Shown in pieces: positions 48,325-57,070 of a stretch of DNA of 64,000 nucleotides (positions within the stretch are counted from its first letter, which is position 1; every line of letters begins with the position of its first letter). This DNA comes from CAWIXB01 sp963839955 (GTDB taxonomy: Bacteria > Actinomycetota > Actinomycetes > JACCUZ01). The stretch spans positions 2,666,001 through 2,730,000 of the forward strand of contig CAWIXB010000001.1 in NCBI GenBank assembly GCA_963839955.1. Direction: 5' to 3'. The notes beneath the pieces were generated by a model. The model was not told the origin of the DNA, ran no database searches, and saw only the letters and a list, made by a program, of their open reading frames with translations. Position numbers and translations under genes: made by a program.

Positions 48325-49331
48325 CGAGCCTCCTCCGACCGGGCGACGGCGCCCTCGCGCAGGATGCCGAGGAGGCGGTCCTCCAGGGTGATCCTCGCGG
48401 GCTCGACCGCGTGCACCCCTACGCCGAGCGCGGCCAGGTCGCGCACCAGGTCGGGAACGGCGGTTCCGTCGCCGTTGGTCGAAAGGGCAAGGGTGAACCA
48501 GTCGCCGGCTCGCTCGACCTTTCCGGTCGCGGCCAGCCGTGTCTCCGCTTCAGGGGAGACTTCGCTCAGCCGCAGATGGAGCTCGCGCTGGCCGAGTAGC
48601 TCGGCGAGTGTGCCCGATGCCGCGACGCGACCACGGTCGAGGATGACAACGCGGTCGCAGACCCGCTCGACCTCGCCGATCAGGTGCGAGTTCAGCAGCA
48701 CCGCGACGCCGCGACTCTTCAGCTCCAGCACGATGTCGCGCACGTCTGCGCGCCCGAGCGGGTCCAGTGCGCTGGTCGGCTCGTCCAGGACGGCCAGCTC
48801 CGGCCCGGCCACCAGGGCGACCGCCAGCCCGAGCCGCTGCTGCATCCCCTTCGAGAAGCCACCCACCCGGTCGCCGGCGCGGTCGGCCAGGCCGACGAGG
48901 GACAGGCAGTCTCGCTGCTCCTTCGCGGTCACGCCGATCCCCGACAGCCGGACGTGCAGGGCCAGCACCTCGGCGGCGCTCAGCCACGGTTGGTACCGGA
49001 AGAGCTCTGGCAGGTAGCCGACGCGGGCGCGCGCTGTGTGGTGCGCGGCGGGTTGCCCCAGGAGCATCACCTCTCCCCCGTCGGGGCGCACCAGGCCGAG
49101 GAGCATCTTGATCACCGAGGTCTTGCCCGCGCCGTTGGGACCCAGCAGCCCGACGATCTCCCCGCGACCGACCTCGAGGGACACGTCCCCGACCGCCAGC
49201 TGCCGCCCGTACCGCTTGCGCAGGCTCGTGCACCAGACGGCTGGCGCCGACGGCAGGCCGGCGACCAGGTCTGCCGCCGCGCGACGAGCCGCGTCGTCCC
49301 CGACGGCGGTAGGCGTCTCGGCCACCCTCAC
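48321..49331 (-). CDS. ABC transporter ATP-binding protein
   Basis: 336 residues from the GTG at 49331, which overlaps the anti-sigma stop (GTGA) and has GGGAG upstream. The N-terminal 30 residues are non-conserved. Walker A is GPNGAGKTS, the signature GGFSKGMQQRLGLAVAL, Walker B LAVLDEPTSALD, and the switch His is in NSHLIGEVE. The C-terminal 100 residues form the extra domain of NosF/CcmA-like exporters. It is cotranscribed with its permease and the sigma system. Confidence 0.9.
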   Translation of the reverse strand: MRVAETPTAVGDDAARRAAADLVAGLPSAPAVWCTSLRKRYGRQLAVGDVSLEVGRGEIVGLLGPNGAGKTSVIKMLLGLVRPDGGEVMLLGQPAAHHTARARVGYLPELFRYQPWLSAAEVLALHVRLSGIGVTAKEQRDCLSLVGLADRAGDRVGGFSKGMQQRLGLAVALVAGPELAVLDEPTSALDPLGRADVRDIVLELKSRGVAVLLNSHLIGEVERVCDRVVILDRGRVAASGTLAELLGQRELHLRLSEVSPEAETRLAATGKVERAGDWFTLALSTNGDGTAVPDLVRDLAALGVGVHAVEPARITLEDRLLGILREGAVARSEEAR

Positions 49332-50419
49332 CGCAGCTCCCGCGCAACCGAGAGGATCTCGTCGACGTCCAGCGAACCAGCCACGGCGGTCACCGCCCCA
49401 TCGTCCACCCACACGACGGCCGCCAGCGTCCGGTCACGGGTCTCCAGCACCGTCGCCGGCACGCCGTCGACCTCGGCTGACGACGTCTTGACCTCGTCGG
49501 CGGGCACGGGTAGCGGCAGAGTGGCGCCGTCTGCGGTGAACGTGCGCAGTTGGGCGGCCACGTCGTCGGGCAGGCCGGGCAGCGACAGCAGGTAGTCGCG
49601 CAGCGTCTCGAACGCGACGCCATCGGAGAACGCCTTCGGCGCCCCGGCGCGACCGACGACGAGCGCGGGCGCTCCGGCGGAGGACGACCACCGCGCAGCC
49701 ACGCCAGGGCCTGCCTCCAAGCGGACCGAGCTCCCGTCCAGCCCCGGCGGGAGAGGAGGCAGCGTCGCCCCGACCTCGGTAGCAGCCCGCGAAGCGCGCT
49801 CAACCGAGAAGGTGAATGTGGCGGTCGCCTGGCCGCCGACCTGGTACACCGGCTCGCCTGTCACCCCGCGGGGCAGGGTGGAGACCTCCGGCACGTCGAG
49901 ACCGGTCTCTGCTCCCGCAGCCGCTGCATCGGCGACCTCGTGCACGTCCGGGTCGCTGGTCACCTGGACTTCGCCGTACGCGCTCAGATCGGGAAGCGCC
50001 ACGAGGTCGGCGGTCTTGATGCTGACCGGAGCGATCTGCTCGGTCTGGAAGATCTGCAGCCAGTCGTTGGCCGCAGCGGTGCCCGCACCGGCCAGGACGA
50101 CGAGCGCGGCGGCGGTCGCGACGATCGGGCGCCGCAGGAACGCACGGGATCGACCTGAACGGGGCGGCGCCGCTGCCCGCCGTGGTTCAGGTGCGGGCGC
50201 CACCGTCGAGAAGCGCTGCCACGCGGCAGCGACGTCGACGTCGACCTCACCGCTCCCCTCGGTCGCGAGCGCCGCGCCGACAAGGGCGGCGTCCTCGCGG
50301 ATGGCGGCCAGCGCGTCGAGGCACTGGGGGCAGCCGGCGACGTGCTTGCGATCGGAGTCGGACACGCCGACCGGTTCGTCGAGCAGCCGGCGCAGCACAC
50401 CTTCAGACAGATGTCGCAT
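49328..50419 (-). CDS. Zinc-finger anti-sigma factor with a large extracytoplasmic domain
   Basis: 363 residues. The cytosolic N-terminus has the HxxxCxxC anti-sigma zinc motif in KHVAGCPQCLDAL (near 26-36). One membrane helix, IVATAAALVVLAGAGTAAA, lies near residues 100-118. The outer domain (about 120-363) resembles DUF4367-type sensor domains, with GVTGEPVYQVGGQATATFTF. It would hold the ECF sigma factor at the membrane. Its ATG lies 17 bp inside the sigma gene. An outer-domain signal controlling an exporter is a plausible logic. Confidence 0.85.
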   Translation of the reverse strand: MRHLSEGVLRRLLDEPVGVSDSDRKHVAGCPQCLDALAAIREDAALVGAALATEGSGEVDVDVAAAWQRFSTVAPAPEPRRAAAPPRSGRSRAFLRRPIVATAAALVVLAGAGTAAANDWLQIFQTEQIAPVSIKTADLVALPDLSAYGEVQVTSDPDVHEVADAAAAGAETGLDVPEVSTLPRGVTGEPVYQVGGQATATFTFSVERASRAATEVGATLPPLPPGLDGSSVRLEAGPGVAARWSSSAGAPALVVGRAGAPKAFSDGVAFETLRDYLLSLPGLPDDVAAQLRTFTADGATLPLPVPADEVKTSSAEVDGVPATVLETRDRTLAAVVWVDDGAVTAVAGSLDVDEILSVARELR

Positions 50420-50927
50420 GACGGTTCAACTCCTTGCGTAGCGCGGATTCGGCGCGCCGCACGGTGGTGCCGACGCTGCCAGGGGACAAGTCGAGCGCTG
50501 CGGCGACGTCGGCGTAGCTCAGGCCACTGTGCCGCAGCACCAGGGCCACTGCCTGCTTTCGGGGCAGCCGGGCGAGCGCGTCGCGCACGCGGCTGCGTTC
50601 TTCGAGCGTCACGACCGCCTCGGCCACGTCGGAGACGACGGCGTCGTCCGCCGCGGCGGCGGTCTCTTCCCGGGACGTACGACGCCGCCCGGACCGGAGC
50701 AGGTTCAGCGCGGTGTGGGCGGCGGCGACGGAGAGCCAGCCGCGGGCCTCCGCGGCCGGTACCGACGATCGACCGAAGGAGAGGAACACGTCCTGTGCCA
50801 CATCCTCGGCGTGATCCCGCGAGCCCAGCACCCGGGCGGCCACGCCGACGACCTGCTGGTAGTCGCGGCGGAAGATCTCGCCAAGGTCGGCGCGCACGGC
50901 ACCGCCTGCAGAACCCGACACCGCCAC
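50403..50927 (-). CDS. ECF RNA polymerase sigma factor
   Basis: 174 residues from the GTG at 50927 with AGAGGAAG upstream. Region 2 is EIFRRDYQQVVGVAARVLGSRDHAEDVAQDVFL; region 4 is LPRKQAVALVLRHSGLSYADVAAALDLSPGSVGTTVRRAESALRKEL. An ATG at 51029 is an alternative leaderless start next to the predicted promoter. It is the first gene of the operon sigma, anti-sigma, ABC ATPase, ABC permease, all overlapping. Confidence 0.9.
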   Translation of the reverse strand: MAVSGSAGGAVRADLGEIFRRDYQQVVGVAARVLGSRDHAEDVAQDVFLSFGRSSVPAAEARGWLSVAAAHTALNLLRSGRRRTSREETAAAADDAVVSDVAEAVVTLEERSRVRDALARLPRKQAVALVLRHSGLSYADVAAALDLSPGSVGTTVRRAESALRKELNRHATSV

Positions 50928-51035
50928 GCGTCTCTTCCTCTCGTTGCGCCCCTCCACGGCTGCGGCGACCGCTCTGGCGCCCCCCAGGACGCCCGCAGGC
51001 GCCGCTCGTCCGTGCCGAACCAGGTCCATGTCTCT

Positions 51036-51064
51036 ACAGCACCGCCGGGATCCGGAATGTGACA
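51036..51064 (-). promoter_or_regulatory. Candidate ECF promoter (TGTCACA -35)
   Basis: On the minus strand, TGTCACA (51064-51058) is followed after 17 bp by GCTGTA. TGTCACA is the -35 box of several actinobacterial ECF groups, so this is a candidate autoregulated promoter. Transcription would begin near the ATG at 51029. Confidence 0.4.
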
Positions 51065-51197
51065 TCCCGCGTCGCTTTCGACCGACCGTAGCGCCGAGGA
51101 TGCCGCCGCAGGCTGAGCCGCCGCGCACCTTCACCCTTTGATCGCGAACCGTTTACAAGCCCACCCCGGCGCAGAAGGCAGGTCCTGCTCGACGGGG

Positions 51198-51878
51198 CTA
51201 TCCGAAGCGCGCGGTCATGGTGGGCACTCCCGGCCGCACAAGGTGGATGCGTTCGATGTCGCGGATCGGCACCTGGATGTCGCTGCCCCACGAGCCCTTG
51301 CCGTTCCTGACCTGGCACCGGCCGATGTCGATCGTCTGGTCATCCGTGGTGATGAGTCGGACCTCAAAGGTTCCCGATGACGGCGCGGCCACGAGAGAGA
51401 TGAAGACCCACGAAGGTGCTCCTTGGTAGGCGAAGGCGTGACCGACGGAGGACTCTCCGGCCGCGCTGACGCTGGTGGCGGTGAAGTAGCGGCCGTCGGC
51501 GACAGCGAGCGTGTTGCGGTACTGCCTCGCAACCTGCCGGTCGTCGGAAGTCTGCCGCCAGACGAGGCCGCCGGTCAGGGCCGCCACGATCATGACCGCT
51601 GCTGCTGCCAGCGCCGTACCCCGCAACGGTCGCCGTCGCGTGCCCGCTGGCGTGAGGGCGTTGAGCACGGAGCTTTCGAATCCCGGCGAGGGTTCGTGCT
51701 CGGGGGCGAGCAGGATCAGTTCGTCGAGGACGGTCGTGATCTCGTTGAGCTCGCGGCGGCAGTCGAGGCAACGAGCCAGGTGGACAAGGGCGAGGGCTCG
51801 CGCGTCGCCGTCGGCGACTCCGGCGGCAAGCTCGGGCAGGAGTTCACGAATCTCGTCGCAGGTGTCGGGCTCATGCAT
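51198..51878 (-). CDS. RskA-like zinc anti-sigma factor
   Basis: 226 residues. The HxxxCxxC zinc motif lies in LVHLARCLDCRREL (near 32-42). One membrane helix, GTALAAAAVMIVAALTGGLVW, spans about 86-106, and an outer RskA-type domain spans about 110-226 with AFAYQGAPSWVFISL and GTFEVRLITTDDQTIDIG. It is expected to bind the sigma factor encoded just upstream, overlapping by 8 bp. Regulated proteolysis would release the sigma factor. Confidence 0.85.
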   Translation of the reverse strand: MHEPDTCDEIRELLPELAAGVADGDARALALVHLARCLDCRRELNEITTVLDELILLAPEHEPSPGFESSVLNALTPAGTRRRPLRGTALAAAAVMIVAALTGGLVWRQTSDDRQVARQYRNTLAVADGRYFTATSVSAAGESSVGHAFAYQGAPSWVFISLVAAPSSGTFEVRLITTDDQTIDIGRCQVRNGKGSWGSDIQVPIRDIERIHLVRPGVPTMTARFG

Positions 51879-52422
51879 CGGGCGCTCCCAGCCGCTCGCG
51901 CAACGCGCCGAGGCCTCGTCTGACTCGGCTCTTCACGGTGCCCACGGGAATGTGGTCTTGCTCTGCGATGTCCTTGGCTCTGAGCCCGTAGAAGGTCATC
52001 AAGACAACCGGTCGGCTCTGCTCAGGGGGCAGGTCCCGCAGCGCGGCTCGGACCTGGTCCATCGTGGCGAACCGGTCGTCCGGTTCAGCTGATCGGCTCT
52101 GCTCGGCCACAAGCCGCGCGGTCAGCGCCTCGGGATCCATGGGTGTCTCCCTGCGGTAGCGGACGGCGTCGATCGCCGTATTGCGGGTGATGGTGAGCAG
52201 CCAGGTCGCCACCTGCCCTCGCGTGGCGTCGTAGACGGCCGCGTGCCTCCACGCCTTCACGAACACCTCCTGGGCGACCTCCTCGGCCACTGCCGGAATG
52301 GCGACCACGGTCAGCGCGAGTCCATACACCCGGGCCTGGTAGCGACGGACGAACGCAGCGGCCGCGCCCTGGTCGCCGACTGCCATGCCGGCCAGCAAGG
52401 ACTCGTCGGTGAGAGAGGTCAC
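51871..52422 (-). CDS. SigK-like ECF RNA polymerase sigma factor
   Basis: 183 residues from the GTG at 52422. Region 2 is FVRRYQARVYGLALTVV...AEEVAQEVFVKAWRHAAVYD followed by GQVATWLLTITRNTAIDAVR. Region 4 is LPPEQSRPVVLMTFYGLRAKDIAEQDHIPVGTVKSRVRRGL. TATTAC lies 4 nt before the GTG, so the mRNA may be leaderless. The gene is divergent from a lipoprotein/cytochrome b pair that is a natural candidate target. Confidence 0.88.
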   Translation of the reverse strand: MTSLTDESLLAGMAVGDQGAAAAFVRRYQARVYGLALTVVAIPAVAEEVAQEVFVKAWRHAAVYDATRGQVATWLLTITRNTAIDAVRYRRETPMDPEALTARLVAEQSRSAEPDDRFATMDQVRAALRDLPPEQSRPVVLMTFYGLRAKDIAEQDHIPVGTVKSRVRRGLGALRERLGAPDA

Positions 52423-52557
52423 ACAGGTAATACGTGTCGGACGGTGCCCGGGATTCATCCGGAGCGCACCAGGTTCTTCGTGCGCGGCAATGAGTCCCGA
52501 CGCGTCTGCACGACGTACTACCTCCAGCGGGGCCCTCGCCCCAACGAGGAGGTTCAG

Positions 52558-52998
52558 ATGCGTCCGAGCAGGAAGCTCGTCATCGCTTTCGCAGTCGCGG
52601 CCCTTTCGGTGTCAGCCTGCGGCTCTGGCGACGAGGGTGTCGCTGCTAACGCGAACGGAGGGGAGCCCAACGTCACCATCACCTCGCCGAAGGACGGCGC
52701 GAAGGTCCAGGTGCCGTTCGAGCTCACGTGGGACTCCACGGAGCTGCTGGGAGAGCCGGACACTGGCAAGGACCACGTGCACGTGTATGTGGACGGCCAG
52801 TCCAACGACTACACGGTGGTGGGCGGCACCAAGTTCGAGATCAAGGACCTCAGCCCCGGCGAACACAAGATCGAAATCTCCTTGCAGCACGCCGACCACT
52901 CCCCCGTCGGGCCGAAGTCGGCGACCACCGTCACCGTCGGCGGCAGTGGCTCTAGCGAGGACGAGTCCGACGACACCGGCGGTGGCGGTGGCTACTGA
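52558..52998 (+). CDS. Lipoprotein with one Ig-like domain
   Basis: 146 residues, ATG with GAGGAGG upstream. The signal peptide ends LSVSAC with lipidated Cys21. Then comes NVTITSPKDGAKVQVPFELTW, a beta-sandwich with DHVHVYVDGQ and LSPGEHKIEISLQHADHSPVGP, similar to DUF4399-like or copper-pathway domains; four His residues could bind metal. The tail is acidic and glycine-rich. Its stop overlaps the downstream cytochrome b start region by about 11 bp. It is probably anchored outside the membrane, acting with the cytochrome. Confidence 0.8.
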   Translation: MRPSRKLVIAFAVAALSVSACGSGDEGVAANANGGEPNVTITSPKDGAKVQVPFELTWDSTELLGEPDTGKDHVHVYVDGQSNDYTVVGGTKFEIKDLSPGEHKIEISLQHADHSPVGPKSATTVTVGGSGSSEDESDDTGGGGGY

Positions 52999-53689
52999 GT
53001 CGTTCGGGCCGCCCGAAGCAGGCCAGCGTCACACGGTCGAGCGGTACAACGGAAAGACCCGCTGGTTCCACGCGGGGATCTACCTGACCGTGCTGGTGCT
53101 GCTCGGCACCGGAGGGTGGCTACTGCTGGGCCAAGAGGGCAACCCGTCCCCGCTGTCCGAGCTGACCGGCCGCCCCGACACCCAGATCCACACCTGGGTG
53201 GGCTGGGCGATGACGGCGCTCGTCGTTGCCGGACTCATGGTGGGGGCGCGCGCAGCACAGACCTTCGCACGAGAGTCGGTGCGCTTTCGCCGCCAGGACA
53301 TCACCTGGTTTCTCACCTGGCCCAGGGCGCTCCTGACCGGGCGCTTCGCACGGCACGAGGGCCACTTTGACCCCGGGCAACGCATCGCCAACGTCGTTCT
53401 CGTCGCACTCCTGGTAGCGCTCGTGGCCAGTGGTGTCGGGCTAGCCCTCCTGCACGGTGGCCCGACGTTCGCGGTCCTGGTGCACGTACACCGCTGGTCT
53501 ACGTACGCCGTCGCCCCTGTGCTCCTCGGGCACATCCTCATCGCGGCGGGCGTGTTGCCGGGCTACCGCGGAGTCTGGCGCTCCATGCATCTCGGTGGTC
53601 ACCTCGACACAGACGTGGCCCGACGAATCTGGCCCGCCTGGCTCGAACGTACGGAATCCGACCCGCGGGGGCGCAGCAAGCTGCACTGA
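52988..53689 (+). CDS. Cytochrome b/b6 domain membrane protein (FdhI/cytochrome b561-like)
   Basis: 233 residues with four membrane helices. Candidate haem ligands are His in TRWFHAGIYLTVL, TQIHTWVGWAM, VLVHVHRWSTYAV and LLGHILIAAG, the layout of formate-dehydrogenase gamma/Ni-Fe hydrogenase cytochrome b subunits. It would carry electrons across the membrane. No oxidoreductase partner is encoded here; only the lipoprotein is. The start may be the GTG at 52988 or 52982. Confidence 0.82.
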   Translation: MATESFGPPEAGQRHTVERYNGKTRWFHAGIYLTVLVLLGTGGWLLLGQEGNPSPLSELTGRPDTQIHTWVGWAMTALVVAGLMVGARAAQTFARESVRFRRQDITWFLTWPRALLTGRFARHEGHFDPGQRIANVVLVALLVALVASGVGLALLHGGPTFAVLVHVHRWSTYAVAPVLLGHILIAAGVLPGYRGVWRSMHLGGHLDTDVARRIWPAWLERTESDPRGRSKLH

Positions 53690-53730
53690 CGGAGCCAGGA
53701 AACACTGCGACGTCCTCGGGTCAAGGCGCC

Positions 53731-53948
53731 CTATCGGATCAGGCAGAATGGGTGTCCCGCCTGGTCGGCGAAGACTCTGAAGCGCTCGCCGCCGCCGTTC
53801 GGGCGGGATGCCCCCAGTTCCGGATGCCGAACCGAGCGGGGTCCTTGCGGACGATGTCCCAACCGGTGAGTTCGGCGTAGAGCAAGCCCACCTTCACGAT
53901 GTCGGCCGCGTCGAAGATGGCCAGGTCCAGACGAGCAACCGCGTCCAA
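53731..53948 (-). pseudogene. Internally deleted VOC (glyoxalase-like) family gene
   Basis: Starting at TTG 53948, VARLDLAIFDAADIVKVGLLYAELTGWDIVRKD is the normal N-terminus of a VOC protein. Then, in another frame, LGASRPNGG leads into ERFRVFADQAGHPFCLIR and a stop at 53731, the normal VOC C-terminus. About 60 central codons are missing and the frames do not match. It is the second gene in this window reduced to its two ends. A few frameshifted codons could otherwise make a 69-residue product without function. Confidence 0.65.
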
Positions 53949-53964
53949 GGTGACGTCCTTCGCG

Positions 53965-55365
53965 TCAGGTCGGCCTGTGGTAGCCGAAGAAGCCGCGCTT
54001 CTTGATCAGCTCACTCACCTCCGGCGGCACCATCTCCTGCCAGGTGGTGTCGTCGGTGGAGATCCGCTGCAGCACGTCGCGGCTCAGGATCGGCAGGTAG
54101 TCGGGCTTGTAGCTGTCGAGGTGTACGAAGCTGCCGCGACCCGCCAGGTAGTCGTACAAGGGCTGCAGGTACTCCGCAACCACAATGTTGTCGACCGTCG
54201 TGACCTGGTCGTCGCGCAGCATCGGGTAGACGAACAACCGAAGGTCGTTCTTGAACAGCCGACCGAAGCTCTCCAGGATGCCGCCGGGCAGATCGGCGTG
54301 ACTGCTCTCGTCGAAGAGGTCGATGAGGCTGGGCACCCCCATCACCATCCCGATCCGCCCGTCCGTTCGCCAGCCAAGGTAGGCCGCGAGCCTGTGATAG
54401 GCGTCGAAGTCGGAGATGAGGACAGTCATGCCGCACGCGGCCAGCAGGTCGGCCCGGGCCAAGAAGTCCCGGCGATCGACATCGTCCCCGCCCGCCCGCA
54501 GGTTCGCCATCGTGAGCTCGGTGAGCACGAGTACGTCGTGCTCGGCCACAGCCGGGTCCGCCTCGAACTTCACCAGGGCTGCGTCGAGCATGTCGATGTT
54601 CACGACGGTCGGCGGGCGGAAGCTGCCCCGTTCGACCAGGATCGCCTTCTTACGCAGCACCTCGCTTGGCTGGAGCACCTCACGGTCCGGACCGAACATC
54701 GCCGCGCCGCTCAGCCCGACCTGCACCAGCTTGAGTGCCATCAGTCGGTTGTCGACCGAGCGGAACTCGATGCCCTTGAGCTCGATCATGTCGATCTCGA
54801 TCCGGCCGGTCGTCAGGCGGTCGAGCAGACTCTCGACCAGCCGGGCCGGCTCGTGATGCTGGAAGAACGCACCGTGCAGCAGGTTGACACCGACGACACC
54901 GAGCGCCTCCTGCTGCGAGGACGCCTCAACATCGAGCATGCGCACGTGCAGGATGATCTGGCTGGCCTCGTCGCGGGGCTGCGACTGGAACTTCACACCC
55001 ATCCAGCCGTGACACTCGCTGCCGCCCCGGTAGCTGCGCGCCACGACCGTGTCGGCGAAGGCGAAGAACGCGGTCTCGTCACCTCGCTCGTCGCTGAGCC
55101 GGTCGAGGTTGAGCTGGAACTCGCGGTCCAGCATCGCCTGCAGCCGGCCCATCGAGACGTACCGGTCGGACTTGCCGTAGACCGCGTCACTGACCGCCAT
55201 GTCGTAGGCGGACATCGACTTCGCGACAGTGCCCGCGGCGCCGCCGGCCCGGAAGAACCAGCGGGCCACCTCCTGGCCGGCGCCGATCTCGGCGATGGTG
55301 CCGTACCACCGCGGGTCCAGATTGATCTGCAACGCCTTCTGCAGCGTATCCGCACCGACGTCCAT
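53965..55365 (-). CDS. Conserved protein of unknown function (sometimes mislabelled TonB-dependent receptor)
   Basis: 466 residues, ATG with GGGGA upstream. It opens LQKALQINLDPRWYGTIAEIGAGQEVARWFFRAGGAAGTVAKSMSAYDMAVSDAVYG, a very conserved block in many bacteria. No signal peptide, membrane helix or known catalytic motif is visible, and the tail ends YLAGRGSFVHLDSY...LPILSRDVL. The protein is cytosolic and mixed alpha/beta. Database names such as TonB receptor do not fit its sequence. It follows the broken VOC gene by 16 bp on the same strand. Confidence 0.8.
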   Translation of the reverse strand: MDVGADTLQKALQINLDPRWYGTIAEIGAGQEVARWFFRAGGAAGTVAKSMSAYDMAVSDAVYGKSDRYVSMGRLQAMLDREFQLNLDRLSDERGDETAFFAFADTVVARSYRGGSECHGWMGVKFQSQPRDEASQIILHVRMLDVEASSQQEALGVVGVNLLHGAFFQHHEPARLVESLLDRLTTGRIEIDMIELKGIEFRSVDNRLMALKLVQVGLSGAAMFGPDREVLQPSEVLRKKAILVERGSFRPPTVVNIDMLDAALVKFEADPAVAEHDVLVLTELTMANLRAGGDDVDRRDFLARADLLAACGMTVLISDFDAYHRLAAYLGWRTDGRIGMVMGVPSLIDLFDESSHADLPGGILESFGRLFKNDLRLFVYPMLRDDQVTTVDNIVVAEYLQPLYDYLAGRGSFVHLDSYKPDYLPILSRDVLQRISTDDTTWQEMVPPEVSELIKKRGFFGYHRPT

Positions 55366-55420
55366 AGCGGTCCCCAGATCGAGCAGTCAGGTCCGCCGCG
55401 AGCCTAGCCTCGTTGCCCGC

Positions 55421-57010
55421 TCAGGCGGAGCGGACCAGGCGGTCTCGTCCGGTGTGCTTTGCCTCGTACAGCGCGTCGTCCACCCGCTGGACCAGAGCCT
55501 GCTGGGTTTCCCGGCCGTCCCACTGCGCTATCCCGATGCTGACCGTCTGTGCGTCCGGGGTGGCTCGGCGCACCTTGTCGAGGACAACTACGGCGCTGGC
55601 CAGGTCGCAGCCGGCCAGGACAACCGCGAACTCCTCGCCGCCGTAGCGGGCAAGCACGTCGGTCTTCCGTAGTTGGCGGGACCACGAGCTGGCGGCGTCC
55701 TTGAGGAATCTGTCACCGGCAGGATGACCGAGGGTGTCGTTGTAGGCCTTGAAGTGATCGAGGTCCAGCAGCGCCATACAGAGCGGAGCGTCCGGCGTCG
55801 AACCTGCCAGCGCCGCCGGCAGCAGCTCGTCGAAGGCCCTGCGGTTGGGTACGCCGGTCAGCTGGTCGGTCCGGGCCAGCTCCTGCACCACGCGCAGCAG
55901 GTCGGCTTGCTCGAATGCGACGGCAGCCTCGACAGCCATCAGGTTGACCGCTGCCACTGTCTCGTCACTGAGCACGATCTGCTCTCGCCAGCCCACGACC
56001 AGCACGCCAACCACGTGACCGCGGCGCACGATCGGCTCGTACAGCAGGCTGGTCGCACCGACCTCGGTGTGCAGGACCTTGGGGATCCGCGCGTCGGTGC
56101 CCGCATCAGGCACGAACAGTCTCTGCCCCCGCAGTAGGCAGTCGGCCGCGGCCGAACGGGCCGGGTCCATAGGGACGAGCACGCTGGCGGGTTGGAAACC
56201 CACACAGGCGGTACGCCGCAGCCAAGCATCCCCTTCCGGTTCCAGCAGGAACGCCACCGAAGCGGTGGACAGTGCTCTCGCACCCTCACAGATGACGACG
56301 CGGGGGTCCTGGTTCACCTGCATGCTGTGTCGTACCTCGGCAACCGCGGCGAGTTGTTCGGCGGAGGCAGCCGCCCGCGACGTAGCCGACGTCGCCGCCG
56401 AACTCTGCTGGTGCAGTGCTCGTACCAGTTTCTGCACGGCGTAGCCCACCAGACCGGAAATCACCATCAGCACCAGTCCGCGGCGTAGTTCCACATCCGG
56501 ATACGCGGACCCGCCGATGAACAGCCACGGTCCGAGGAACGCCGAACCGATCGCAACGAGTGCAACCGCCAGCGCGGCGCGGCCGCCGTACAGCGCGAGC
56601 CAGCAGACCGGAAGCAGCACCAACGTCCCCACTCCCGAAGAAGTGCCGCCGCCCGAGTCGCGCAGCAAAGCCACTGCCAAGAACATGGCCAGCGGAGGGA
56701 CGTTCTGCGCGGCTGCCGGCAGCCGGTCCCAGGGCAGGACCAACGAGACCCCGACGATCAGGGCGGCCACCAGGCACCCCAGCAGAAAGACCCACGGCCG
56801 ACGCAGGTCGGTCAGGCCCAGCACGGCAATCACAGCAAGGCCGGTGAGTGCGAAGGGCATCACCCGTGCCGACACGCCGGACCCGACCAGCGGGCCGGCC
56901 GAGCGCGCGGGATCTGCGGATGACACATAGAGTGTGTCGGCCCGCGAGCCCGCCACGTTGAGCGACTTCGGGCACCGAGTGTGCTGATTTGACGCCTCGG
57001 TGGGGCTCAT
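55421..57010 (-). CDS. Membrane diguanylate cyclase (MASE-like TM domain, GAF, GGDEF)
   Basis: 529 residues. The N-terminal part (about 45-180) has five or so hydrophobic helices. A short coiled segment (about 190-215) leads to a GAF-like domain (about 220-360). The GGDEF domain starts LARTDQLTGVPNRRAFDELL and has the active-site RYGGEEFAVVLAGCD. Glycine-rich GGEEF predicts an active enzyme that makes c-di-GMP from two GTP. No RxxD inhibitory site was seen at the usual place. ATG 57010 is chosen over the GTG three codons upstream. Confidence 0.92.
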   Translation of the reverse strand: MSPTEASNQHTRCPKSLNVAGSRADTLYVSSADPARSAGPLVGSGVSARVMPFALTGLAVIAVLGLTDLRRPWVFLLGCLVAALIVGVSLVLPWDRLPAAAQNVPPLAMFLAVALLRDSGGGTSSGVGTLVLLPVCWLALYGGRAALAVALVAIGSAFLGPWLFIGGSAYPDVELRRGLVLMVISGLVGYAVQKLVRALHQQSSAATSATSRAAASAEQLAAVAEVRHSMQVNQDPRVVICEGARALSTASVAFLLEPEGDAWLRRTACVGFQPASVLVPMDPARSAAADCLLRGQRLFVPDAGTDARIPKVLHTEVGATSLLYEPIVRRGHVVGVLVVGWREQIVLSDETVAAVNLMAVEAAVAFEQADLLRVVQELARTDQLTGVPNRRAFDELLPAALAGSTPDAPLCMALLDLDHFKAYNDTLGHPAGDRFLKDAASSWSRQLRKTDVLARYGGEEFAVVLAGCDLASAVVVLDKVRRATPDAQTVSIGIAQWDGRETQQALVQRVDDALYEAKHTGRDRLVRSA

Positions 57011-57070
57011 CCAGGCCACCCCGGCCTGCCTCCAGCCGGTATCTGCGTCACTTGCTCATCGGCTGACGGC

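Noticed and set aside
53965..55365. TonB-dependent receptor
   Set aside because: No signal peptide, plug domain or barrel strands, and an actinobacterium without a TonB system would not need it.
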